From: Dendrophyllia cribrosa
Lineage: Eukaryota > Cnidaria > Anthozoa > Scleractinia > Dendrophylliidae
DNA: 64,000 bases
Assembly: GCA_024195265.1 (NCBI GenBank)
Contig: JAJLRJ010000004.1
Span: forward strand, 27,664,434 to 27,728,433
Direction of reading: 5' to 3'
The position numbers and the translations under genes are program-made. The notes under the pieces are model-generated. The model saw nothing but the letters and a program-made list of their open reading frames with translations, was not told the origin of the DNA and made no database searches. Of the stretch, positions 1 to 12,500 are shown one piece after another; position 1 is the first letter of the stretch; each line of letters begins with the position of its first letter.

Positions 1-3000
1 CATTAGAGTCAAAACTGAGCACACATGGTACATACACCACCCAACTCAACAAACTGGTCCTAATAATAACAACACATTAGAGTCAAAACTGAGCACACAT
101 GGTACATACACCACCCAACTCAACAAACTGGTCCTAATAATAACAACACAATAGAGTCAAAACTGAGCACACATGGTACATACACCACCCAACTCAACAA
201 ACTGGTCCTAATAATAACAACACAATAGAGTCAAAACTGAGCACACATGGTACATACACCACCCAACTCTACAAACTGGTCCTAATAATAACAACACAAT
301 AGAGTCAAAACTGAGCACACATGGTACATACACCACCCAACTCAACAAACTGGTCCTAATAATAACAACACATTAGAGTCAAAACTGAGCACACATGGTA
401 CATACACCACCCAACTCAACAAACTGGTCCTAATAATAACAACACAATAGAGTCAAAACTGAGCACACATGGTACATACACCACCCAACTCAACAAACTG
501 GTCCTAATAATAACAACACATTAGAGTCAAAACTGAGCACACATGGTACATACACCACCCAACTCAACAAACTGGTCCTAATAATAACAACACATTAGAG
601 TCAAAACTGAGCACACATGGTACATACACCACCCAACTCAACAAACTGGTCCTAATAATAACAACACATTAGAGTCAAAACTGAGCACACATGGTACATA
701 CACCACCCAACTCAACAAACTGGTCCTAATAATAACAACACATTAGAGTCAAAACTGAGCACACATGGTACATACACCACCCAACTCAACAAACTGGTCC
801 TAATAATAACAACACATTAGAGTCAAAACTGAGCACACATGGTACATACACCACCCAACTCAACAAACTGGTCCTAATAATAACAACACAATAGAGTCAA
901 AACTGAGCACACATGGTACATACACCACCCAACTCAACAAACTGGTCCTAATAATAACAACACATTAGAGTCAAAACTGAGCACACATGGTACATACACC
1001 ACCCAACTCAACAAACTGGTCCTAATAATAACAACACAATAGAGTCAAAACTGAGCACACATGGTACATACACCACCCAACTCAACAAACTGGTCCTAAT
1101 AATAACAACACATTAGAGTCAAAACTGAGCACACATGGTACATACACCACCCAACTCAACAAACTGGTCCTAATAATAACAACACAATAGAGTCAAAACT
1201 GAGCACACATGGTACATACACCACCCAACTCAACAAACTGGTCCTAATAATAACAACACAATAGAGTCAAAACTGAGCACACATGGTACATACACCACCC
1301 AACTCAACAAACTGGTCCTAATAATAACAACACATTAGAGTCAAAACTGAGCACACATGGTACATACACCACCCAACTCAACAAACTGGTCCTAATAATA
1401 ACAACACAATAGAGTCAAAACTGAGCACACATGGTACATACACCACCCAACTCAACAAACTGGTCCTAATAATAACAACACATTAGAGTCAAAACTGAGC
1501 ACACATGGTACATACACCACCCAACTCAACAAACTGGTCCTAATAATAACAACACATTAGAGTCAAAACTGAGCACACATGGTACATACACCACCCAACT
1601 CAACAAACTGGTCCTAATAATAACAACACATTAGAGTCAAAACTGAGCACACATGGTACATACACCACCCAACTCAACAAACTGGTCCTAATAATAACAA
1701 CACATTAGAGTCAAAACTGAGCACACATGGTACATACACCACCCAACTCAACAAACTGGTCCTAATAATAACAACACAATAGAGTCAAAACTGAGCACAC
1801 ATGGTACATACACCACCCAACTCAACAAACTGGTCCTAATAATAACAACACATTAGAGTCAAAACTGAGCACACATGGTACATACACCACCCAACTCAAC
1901 AAACTGGTCCTAATAATAACAACACATTAGAGTCAAAACTGAGCACACATGGTACATACACCACCCAACTCAACAAACTGGTCCTAATAATAACAACACA
2001 ATAGAGTCAAAACTGAGCACACATGGTACATACACCACCCAACTCAACAAACTGGTCCTAATAATAACAACACATTAGAGTCAAAACTGAGCACACATGG
2101 TACATACACCACCCAACTCAACAAACTGGTCCTAATAATAACAACACATTAGAGTCAAAACTGAGCACACATGGTACATACACCACCCAACTCAACAAAC
2201 TGGTCCTAATAATAACAACACAATAGAGTCAAAACTGAGCACACATGGTACATACACCACCCAACTCAACAAACTGGTCCTAATAATAACAACACATTAG
2301 AGTCAAAACTGAGCACACATGGTACATACACCACCCAACTCAACAAACTGGTCCTAATAATAACAACACATTAGAGTCAAAACTGAGCACACATGGTACA
2401 TACACCACCCAACTCAACAAACTGGTCCTAATAATAACAACACAATAGAGTCAAAACTGAGCACACATGGTACATACACCACCCAACTCAACAAACTGGT
2501 CCTAATAATAACAACACAATAGAGTCAAAACTGAGCACACATGGTACATACACCACCCAACTCAACAAACTGGTCCTAATAATAACAACACATTAGAGTC
2601 AAAACTGAGCACACATGGTACATACACCACCCAACTCAACAAACTGGTCCTAATAATAACAACACATTAGAGTCAAAACTGAGCACACATGGTACATACA
2701 CCACCCAACTCAACAAACTGGTCCTAATAATAACAACACATTAGAGTCAAAACTGAGCACACATGGTACATACACCACCCAACTCAACAAACTGGTCCTA
2801 ATAATAACAACACATTAGAGTCAAAACTGAGCACACATGGTACATACACCACCCAACTCTACAAACTGGTCCTAATAATAACAACACATTAGAGTCAAAA
2901 CTGAGCACACATGGTACATACACCACCCAACTCAACAAACTGGTCCTAATAATAACAACACATTAGAGTCAAAACTGAGCACACATGGTACATACACCAC

Positions 3001-6000
3001 CCAACTCAACAAACTGGTCCTAATAATAACAACACATTAGAGTCAAAACTGAGCACACATGGTACATACACCACCCAACTCAACAAACTGGTCCTAATAA
3101 TAACAACACATTAGAGTCAAAACTGAGCACACATGGTACATACACCACCCAACTCAACAAACTGGTCCTAATAATAACAACACATTAGAGTCAAAACTGA
3201 GCACACATGGTACATACACCACCCAACTCTACAAACTGGTCCTAATAATAACAACACATTAGAGTCAAAACTGAGCACACATGGTACATACACCACCCAA
3301 CTCAACAAACTGGTCCTAATAATAACAACACATTAGAGTCAAAACTGAGCACACATGGTACATACACCACCCAACTCTACAAACTGGTCCTAATAATAAC
3401 AACACATTAGAGTCAAAACTGAGCACACATGGTACATACACCACCCAACTCTACAAACTGGTCCTAATAATAACAACACATTAGAGTCAAAACTGAGCAC
3501 ACATGGTACATACACCACCCAACTCAACAAACTGGTCCTAATAATAACAACACATTAGAGTCAAAACTGAGCACACATGGTACATACACCACCCAACTCA
3601 ACAAACTGGTCCTAATAATAACAACACATTAGAGTCAAAACTGAGCACACATGGTACATACACCACCCAACTCTACAAACTGGTCCTAATAATAACAACA
3701 CATTAGAGTCAAAACTGAGCACACATGGTACATACACCACCCAACTCAACAAACTGGTCCTAATAATAACAACACATTAGAGTCAAAACTGAGCACACAT
3801 GGTACATACACCACCCAACTCTACAAACTGGTCCTAATAATAACAACACATTAGAGTCAAAACTGAGCACACATGGTACATACACCACCCAACTCAACAA
3901 ACTGGTCCTAATAATAACAACACATTAGAGTCAAAACTGAGCACACATGGTACATACACCACCCAACTCTACAAACTGGTCCTAATAATAACAACACATT
4001 AGAGTCAAAACTGAGCACACATGGTACATACACCACCCAACTCAACAAACTGGTCCTAATAATAACAACACATTAGAGTCAAAACTGAGCACACATGGTA
4101 CATACACCACCCAACTCTACAAACTGGTCCTAATAATAACAACACATTAGAGTCAAAACTGAGCACACATGGTACATACACCACCCAACTCTACAAACTG
4201 GTCCTAATAATAACAACACATTAGAGTCAAAACTGAGCACACATGGTACATACACCACCCAACTCAACAAACTGGTCCTAATAATAACAACACATTAGAG
4301 TCAAAACTGAGCACACATGGTACATACACCACCCAACTCAACAAACTGGTCCTAATAATAACAACACATTAGAGTCAAAACTGAGCACACATGGTACATA
4401 CACCACCCAACTCTACAAACTGGTCCTAATAATAACAACACATTAGAGTCAAAACTGAGCACACATGGTACATACACCACCCAACTCAACAAACTGGTCC
4501 TAATAATAACAACACATTAGAGTCAAAACTGAGCACACATGGTACATACACCACCCAACTCTACAAACTGGTCCTAATAATAACAACACATTAGAGTCAA
4601 AACTGAGCACACATGGTACATACACCACCCAACTCAACAAACTGGTCCTAATAATAACAACACATTAGAGTCAAAACTGAGCACACATGGTACATACACC
4701 ACCCAACTCTACAAACTGGTCCTAATAATAACAACACATTAGAGTCAAAACTGAGCACACATGGTACATACACCACCCAACTCAACAAACTGGTCCTAAT
4801 AATAACAACACATTAGAGTCAAAACTGAGCACACATGGTACATACACCACCCAACTCTACAAACTGGTCCTAATAATAACAACACAATAGAGTCAAAACT
4901 GAGCACACATGGTACATACACCACCCAACTCAACAAACTGGTCCTAATAATAACAACACATTAGAGTCAAAACTGAGCACACATGGTACATACACCACCC
5001 AACTCTACAAACTGGTCCTAATAATAACAACACATTAGAGTCAAAACTGAGCACACATGGTACATACACCACCCAACTCAACAAACTGGTCCTAATAATA
5101 ACAACACATTAGAGTCAAAACTGAGCACACATGGTACATACACCACCCAACTCTACAAACTGGTCCTAATAATAACAACACATTAGAGTCAAAACTGAGC
5201 ACACATGGTACATACACCACCCAACTCTACAAACTGGTCCTAATAATAACAACACATTAGAGTCAAAACTGAGCACACATGGTACATACACCACCCAACT
5301 CAACAAACTGGTCCTAATAATAACAACACATTAGAGTCAAAACTGAGCACACATGGTACATACACCACCCAACTCAACAAACTGGTCCTAATAATAACAA
5401 CACATTAGAGTCAAAACTGAGCACACATGGTACATACACCACCCAACTCTACAAACTGGTCCTAATAATAACAACACATTAGAGTCAAAACTGAGCACAC
5501 ATGGTACATACACCACCCAACTCAACAAACTGGTCCTAATAATAACAACACAATAGAGTCAAAACTGAGCACACATGGTACATACACCACCCAACTCAAC
5601 AAACTGGTCCTAATAATAACAACACATTAGAGTCAAAACTGAGCACACATGGTACATACACCACCCAACTCTACAAACTGGTCCTAATAATAACAACACA
5701 TTAGAGTCAAAACTGAGCACACATGGTACATACACCACCCAACTCAACAAACTGGTCCTAATAATAACAACACATTAGAGTCAAAACTGAGCACACATGG
5801 TACATACACCACCCAACTCTACAAACTGGTCCTAATAATAACAACACATTAGAGTCAAAACTGAGCACACATGGTACATACACCACCCAACTCAACAAAC
5901 TGGTCCTAATAATAACAACACAATAGAGTCAAAACTGAGCACACATGGTACATACACCACCCAACTCAACAAACTGGTCCTAATAATAACAACACATTAG

Positions 6001-7400
6001 AGTCAAAACTGAGCACACATGGTACATACACCACCCAACTCTACAAACTGGTCCTAATAATAACAACACATTAGAGTCAAAACTGAGCACACATGGTACA
6101 TACACCACCCAACTCAACAAACTGGTCCTAATAATAACAACACATTAGAGTCAAAACTGAGCACACATGGTACATACACCACCCAACTCTACAAACTGGT
6201 CCTAATAATAACAACACAATAGAGTCAAAACTGAGCACACATGGTACATACACCACCCAACTCAACAAACTGGTCCTAATAATAACAACACATTAGAGTC
6301 AAAACTGAGCACACATGGTACATACACCACCCAACTCAACAAACTGGTCCTAATAATAACAACACATTAGAGTCAAAACTGAGCACACATGGTACATACA
6401 CCACCCAACTCAACAAACTGGTCCTAATAATAACAACACAATAGAGTCAAAACTGAGCACACATGGTACATACACCACCCAACTCAACAAACTGGTCCTA
6501 ATAATAACAACACATTAGAGTCAAAACTGAGCACACATGGTACATACACCACCCAACTCTACAAACTGGTCCTAATAATAACAACACAATAGAGTCAAAA
6601 CTGAGCACACATGGTACATACACCACCCAACTCAACAAACTGGTCCTAATAATAACAACACATTAGAGTCAAAACTGAGCACACATGGTACATACACCAC
6701 CCAACTCAACAAACTGGTCCTAATAATAACAACACATTAGAGTCAAAACTGAGCACACATGGTACATACACCACCCAACTCAACAAACTGGTCCTAATAA
6801 TAACAACACATTAGAGTCAAAACTGAGCACACATGGTACATACACCACCCAACTCAACAAACTGGTCCTAATAATAACAACACAATAGAGTCAAAACTGA
6901 GCACACATGGTACATACACCACCCAACTCAACAAACTGGTCCTAATAATAACAACACATTAGAGTCAAAACTGAGCACACATGGTACATACACCACCCAA
7001 CTCAACAAACTGGTCCTAATAATAACAACACAATAGAGTCAAAACTGAGCACACATGGTACATACACCACCCAACTCAACAAACTGGTCCTAATAATAAC
7101 AACACATTAGAGTCAAAACTGAGCACACATGGTACATACACCACCCAACTCTACAAACTGGTCCTAATAATAACAACACATTAGAGTCAAAACTGAGCAC
7201 ACATGGTACATACACCACCCAACTCTACAAACTGGTCCTAATAATAACAACACATTAGAGTCAAAACTGAGCACACATGGTACATACACCACCCAACTCA
7301 ACAAACTGGTCCTAATAATAACAACACATTAGAGTCAAAACTGAGCACACATGGTACATACACCACCCAACTCAACAAACTGGTCCTAATAATAACAACA
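1..7400. repeat. 74-bp satellite array, 100 tandem copies
   Basis: Perfectly phased tandem array of a 74-bp unit (starting cattagagtc or caatagagtc, ending aataataacaaca) from the first base of the window to 7400, where the repeat breaks five bases into copy 101. By my count every unit has the same length and only two sites vary: unit position 3 (T or A; A in 22 units) and position 48 (A or T; T in 25 units). Only unit 4 carries both minority states. The unit is about 39% GC, has no CpG, and is strongly C-over-G on this strand (21 C, 8 G). No open frame persists. The array is cut by the window edge, so its full length is unknown. It lies downstream of the last exon seen for the minus-strand gene starting at 20824, so it may sit inside an intron of that gene or just beyond its 3' end. 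Confidence 0.98.
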
Positions 7401-7403
7401 CAT

Positions 7404-8215
7404 TAATCATGAAGGAGTTAATACTTTCACTCCCTACAATGGCCAGAATGAAAACAATCTGTAAACAAACAGCACAGAAGCAAAGCACAGTCGAATCCAT
7501 CTTTACGGATGCCTCGAGCTATTACGGATAGTTTCCTTGCTCCTGAAGACACCCAAATGTATACAATCTCTACCTCTATAATGCAGAGACTAATATCAGT
7601 CCCTTTGCTGTCCATGTTAAGGAGGTAATACAGTACTACTATGTGGCCTTTACTGTTGTCACACTATAGAATTTCATCCACAGACTCAAAAGTTAGAACT
7701 GCCTTGTACAGCATAAAAAACAGCACCACAGGAAAGTACTGCTCAAAAGCTTTCATTTGAATGGTCACACTTTAGGATTTCATTCACAGACCCAAAAGTT
7801 GGAACCACCTTGTGTAGCATTTTGTAAAATTACTTAATAATTCATGAGGGTACTAACAAATCACATGGTAAACCCTGTAAATCAGATACAACTCACTGGT
7901 GAGTTGTATCTGGAATGTAAATTAGATACAACCACTAGTGAGTTGTATCTGGAATGTGAATTTCACAAGTTGTTTACAACATTCGCGTCCATGTTGTATC
8001 TGCACTATACATTCACTTGGCTGCGCCTCATGATTGTATAGGCCAATACAACACTCCCGCTCATGTAGTAAACATTACATAAACAGTACCACCAGAAAGC
8101 ACTGCTCGATAGCTTTCATTTGAATGATCACACTTTAGGATTTCAACCACAGACTCAAAAGTTAGACTCTAACTTGTACAGCAACAGCTTTCATTTGAAT
8201 GGTTACATAATAATT
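7404..8215. mobile_element. Degenerate TTAA-type element with internal monomers
   Basis: Right after the satellite, a TTAA at about 7418-7421 is followed by a terminus resembling the left end of the element at 47552 (tactttcactccctacaatggcc here). Inside, a monomer of roughly 105-110 bp recurs (about 7680-7800 and 8085-8200): caaaagttagaac, ttgtacagca, aggaaagtactgctc, tttcatttgaatggtcacac, tttaggatttca. The same monomer, inverted, fills the complete element at 43684-43981. I could not fix the right terminus, so this is called as an old, broken copy. Confidence 0.5.
7883..7912. repeat. Near-perfect 30-bp palindrome
   Basis: Two 14-base arms (cagatacaactcac and its complement) are separated by two bases. 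A second, weaker copy of the same arms follows at about 7925-7951, and a third related motif (gttgtatctg) at about 7994. It looks like part of a foldback repeat; no gene is involved. Confidence 0.7.
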
Positions 8216-8360
8216 GTGTCAACTGCAGGTTGTTGCTGCACACACATTAATTAATTGAAGGGCTCCCGACAAGAACCTCCTAAGTATGTTTTTGGTAACT
8301 TTCACTAAAATTGTATGTTTTAGGCCTTTAAAAGCACAGTTTCGTCAAATTAATAGGACA

Positions 8361-8493
8361 ATCACATGACTTTTGGAGGGCATATAGTTTATTTGTGGCC
8401 CGAGTAGCATCATTTGCGCCCGAGCGGAGCGAGGGTGCAAATGATGCTATGAGGGTCACAAATAAACTATATGCCCGACAAAAGTCATGTGAT
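8361..8493. mobile_element. Foldback (long inverted repeat) element
   Basis: Arms of about 57 bp starting atcacatgactttt on the left are mirrored at the right end (aaaagtcatgtgat), around a short GC-rich loop (gcccgagcggagcgaggg). The whole sequence would fold into a single hairpin. The loop motif is related to those of the foldbacks at 9117 and 58526. Confidence 0.8.
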
Positions 8494-9116
8494 TATCATT
8501 ATTATCAATACACAAGGCCAAATTGTACAAATTCATTTAATAAGAAAAAAATGTTTAACAGAAACAGGGCCGTAAATGCGTTTGCAGCCCGTCAAATTCA
8601 ATATCGCCCGCCACTCACGCGTGTTTTCTCGAAGGCAGTTTCTTATTTGGCCGCGTATATTGATAATAATGATTTATTATTGTTAAGGTACTTTAAAAAC
8701 AAATCCAAAATGGGGAAAAAATCCACATCTTTGAGAAAATGTTTTGGGCTCCTATGACACCCTATGCCCCCCCCCCCCAGGACACCCTATGTATCTTTTC
8801 AAAAAAAAAACCATTCTGTTCAAAGATAGAAGATTTGTTGACCTGGTTTAAATCCTTTCAGTCATATTTACATGATCCAGTCATAATTTTGGCAAGTGAG
8901 TCCCTTTTGAGGCTAAAAATCCAAGGTTTCAGTGAAAATTTTCCAAAAACGTACATAGGACGTTATTGCCGGGAGCCCTTCAATTATTTTCATGCATCAA
9001 CAAAAAGAATGTTCAAAGTAAGGGCAAACCTGAATGACTGGAACAGTCAACAACTCTGATATGGCTTCTATAGCATACTCCTGTGTAGCCTGAGAAATAT
9101 AAATTACATAATATGT

Positions 9117-9259
9117 ACTTATTGACTAAGTGGGAGGGCCGGATGGGAAAATATTTGGCTCGAGGTGATGGCGTACAGACCGAGCACAGCGAGGTCCTTG
9201 CGCCATGACGGAGAGCCAAATATTTTCCCATCCTGCCCGACCAAACTTAGTCAATAAGT
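9117..9259. mobile_element. Foldback element, family F1 copy 1
   Basis: Hairpin element with arms beginning acttattgactaagt and ending acttagtcaataagt. The inner arm contains gccaaatattttccc, and the loop contains accgagcacagcgaggtcc. A close relative lies at 58526-58668, so this is a dispersed family. Confidence 0.8.
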
Positions 9260-9582
9260 ATTTTATCAAATGACCAATTTGGAGACAAAATTACTTGAAA
9301 TTTTAAGGCGGGAGGCTGTTCGCTTTTGTATCAGGGCCATACGGCTTTTTCCGGAAACGCTCGCACAAATGCGTACGACCCTCATACGGGACTTTCATCA
9401 ATGGTTTTGCAAAAAAAGGTTCGCAGGTTCGTACGAGTCATATGATAATTGTTAAGTTCTTAGCCTCCATTTTTATAACAAGCCAAAAAAAAAGAACTAC
9501 TACTATAAAAATTAATTATTAAAAATGGTTCTTAAATAAATGCTTTAATTAAAAGAGAGACAAAATATTTCTATTATTTTAC

Positions 9583-12500
9583 CTGGTCTTGCGACAAACA
9601 CAAATTCATCAAAGCCTCTATCCTACAAAAAAATACTATGGGATCAGAAGGAAAAATCACAACTCCAAGGAAACATTTGCTAACCGATTCTAACCATAAC
9701 CCCTTTTAAATCTTTGAATGTAAAAATGTTACAAGCTCTTAATACCATTATATTTAGACCAGTTTCTTGATAATGGCCAAATAACTTTGTTCCAGTGTTG
9801 AAGATCAGAAAACCTTGTAGCTCAAAAGGACAGTGCTTAACTCTGGTTTGTTAGTAAACATGAAGCGACTAGGAGCATTGCTACTCCCTCCTGGATCAAA
9901 GTTTCAACCAGGTTTGGGGCGGGGGAGGGGTGTGGAGATGGAGTAAAACACCAAGGAGAGGGGAGGGGAGGGAAACATTGAGCCCTTACCCATAGGGATG
10001 GCATTGGAGGGAGGGGGTTGGGGAGTTGGATGCAGGGGGGTGGGGGTTGGTGAAACAAAATGTCTAGGATAGGGGAGGGGAACATTGAGCCCTTACCCAT
10101 GGGGATGGCATTGGAGGGAGGGGGTTGGGGAGTTGGATACAAGGGGTGAGGGGAGTTGGATGCACGGGGTGGGGGGTTGGTGAAACAAAATGTCTAGGAG
10201 AGGGGAGGGGAACATTGAACCCTTACCCATGGGGATGGCATTGGAGGGAGGGGGTTGGGGAGTTGGATGCAAGGGGTGAGGGGTTGGTGAAATAGATAGA
10301 TAGATAACTTTATTTATACACGGTATTTCCATCAGTTTAAATTAAGTTCAAAACGTTTAGGAGACAGGAGGGTCCGAATGCTTGATATTCACAAGTTGAT
10401 TCATAGGAGCCTTTGATTGGCTAAAAAAAAACAGAATTTGAGAGTAGAAATTTTCAAAATTCAACAAAGGCTGTCTAAGCCCCCAGGCCTTTAATTATCA
10501 CATTCATCGCATAAATAAGAACATTTCCATGTAACAACAATATATATACTCCATTTGGCTTACCCTCCTTCCTGTACAATCCTAAACTTTGTGTCATCCC
10601 CTGTAGCAGCTAAACTGGCCAGTTCAAATGCAGCATTTCTTCTTTCCTTTGCACTTCCTGTTTTGGCACTTTTCATAACTTTGTCGATGTCTCTGATCTG
10701 GACCAAGTACGTCTCAATCAAGTCACCAACCTGTTCGCACATACAAAAACAAACTTCAACCTCTATTAAACTGCTACTAGTACAAGGGGGCAAATTTCAC
10801 AATTCACTTGAAAAATTCGAAAAGGGATAGAGCATATGAAAATACTAGCACTATAGGACTTTATTTAAAAAAACTCAAAAGTTAGAACCACTTTGTACAG
10901 CATAGTACAACAGGAAAGTAGGGTAAGTGCTGCTCAATAAGCATGGTCACACTTTCACGATTTACACGCCCAACAATTGAAGACGTCGGAGCATAACCAT
11001 TCTATGTCAAATTTTGGTCTGTTTTCTTTTCGTCCAAATGAGCTGAATTGTGGCATGCGGTCTCCAATTTAATAGGAAACCGCAGCCCTGTATTTTTTCC
11101 CGCTGGTTTGCACTTTGTTTTCGAGTAAAAACGTATGCAAAAAAACTCAGCAGCGCTTTTGGAGATATTTTTTGGAATACGAAACCAAAAAACCTTTTAA
11201 GAGTTTGGTTTTATCGACTGAGTCGATAAGGTAAATTAGCCACCGTAAAAAGATTCGAGAAAGCTATTTTAATTTTTTTTAATTACTTTCGCTTCGAGCG
11301 CTAGCCCTTCGTCGGAGCGAATCAAGGGATTGTGGGTAGTGTGTGGTTTAATATAGTAGGTGAAGCTACGCTATTGGTGGAAATTTGGTGATGTGAAAAA
11401 CAAATGTAAATTAGTTGAATGAAAAGGGTTCGTTGATTCCGTGGGGTTTGAGAGTGCCGATTTGAAAGATGATTTTTTGTTCTAAGTTTTTACGGCTTTC
11501 TGTGTTACCCTGGTGTAGGGAAAGGCCACAGATTGTCATGTGTTGTTTAGAATGGTAGCTTTCTCAAATCTTTTTACGGTGGCTAATTTACCTTATCGAC
11601 TCAGTTGATAAAACCAAACTCTTGTGTTTCACCCCCACCGACGCAGCACCACAGTTTCTCTAGAAACTAACCCCATCCAAAAAACCTTTTGTTTTGAATC
11701 CCTGAACAATGAAATCAGCGAAGTGTCGCATAACCACAAGCTGTTTGTTCCAATTGCATACATTTTTACTGGAAAACGAAGTGCAAACCAGGAGACAAAA
11801 AATACAGGGCTGTGGTTTTCTATTAAATTGGAGACCACATGCCAAAATTCAGATCATTTGGACGAAAAAAAAACAGACCAAAATTGACATAGAATGGTTA
11901 TGCTCCATGTCTTCAATTAGAACACCTTGTACAGCATAATAAACACCATAATAAACCACCTTGTACAGCATAATAAACATCACCACAGGAAAGTACTGAC
12001 AGAGCTTTTATCTAAACTGTCACACTTTAGGATTTCATCCGCACTAGACTCGTAGTTCTCACCTCTGTCTTGAAGTTGTGATAAAGAATAGCACAAATCA
12101 ACACATTGCCCACCAAACATACAGTTTGACCACCATATAAGATAACTAGAAAACAAAATAATGACAATATTAACACAAAAAAACACAAATAAATTAAAGG
12201 CAGGTACAGGGCTGCTATCCAGAAAAATGAATTACTTTTCACTTAATTATAACACTTATAACCAATTAATACAAAATCAGTCTCTAGCCGCAAACAAACC
12301 AAAACATAATCTCTTTGCTTTATCATTCATAACAGTGATGATCATACGCAGAAAATTAGAGAATTATTGTAATGAGTAAAAAAATTACTAATTAAAGAAG
12401 AGGGACATACTTGACCAATACATCAGCTCTTTCCTGCGCAAGCAGGTTTGTTCTTCATTGTCGCACTCATAAGCCTGCACAAAACAGGGAAGGAAATGTT

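Noticed and set aside
1..7400. Regular repeats resembling a CRISPR array
   Set aside because: The units abut with no unique spacers, the period is 74 bp throughout, and the genome is eukaryotic.
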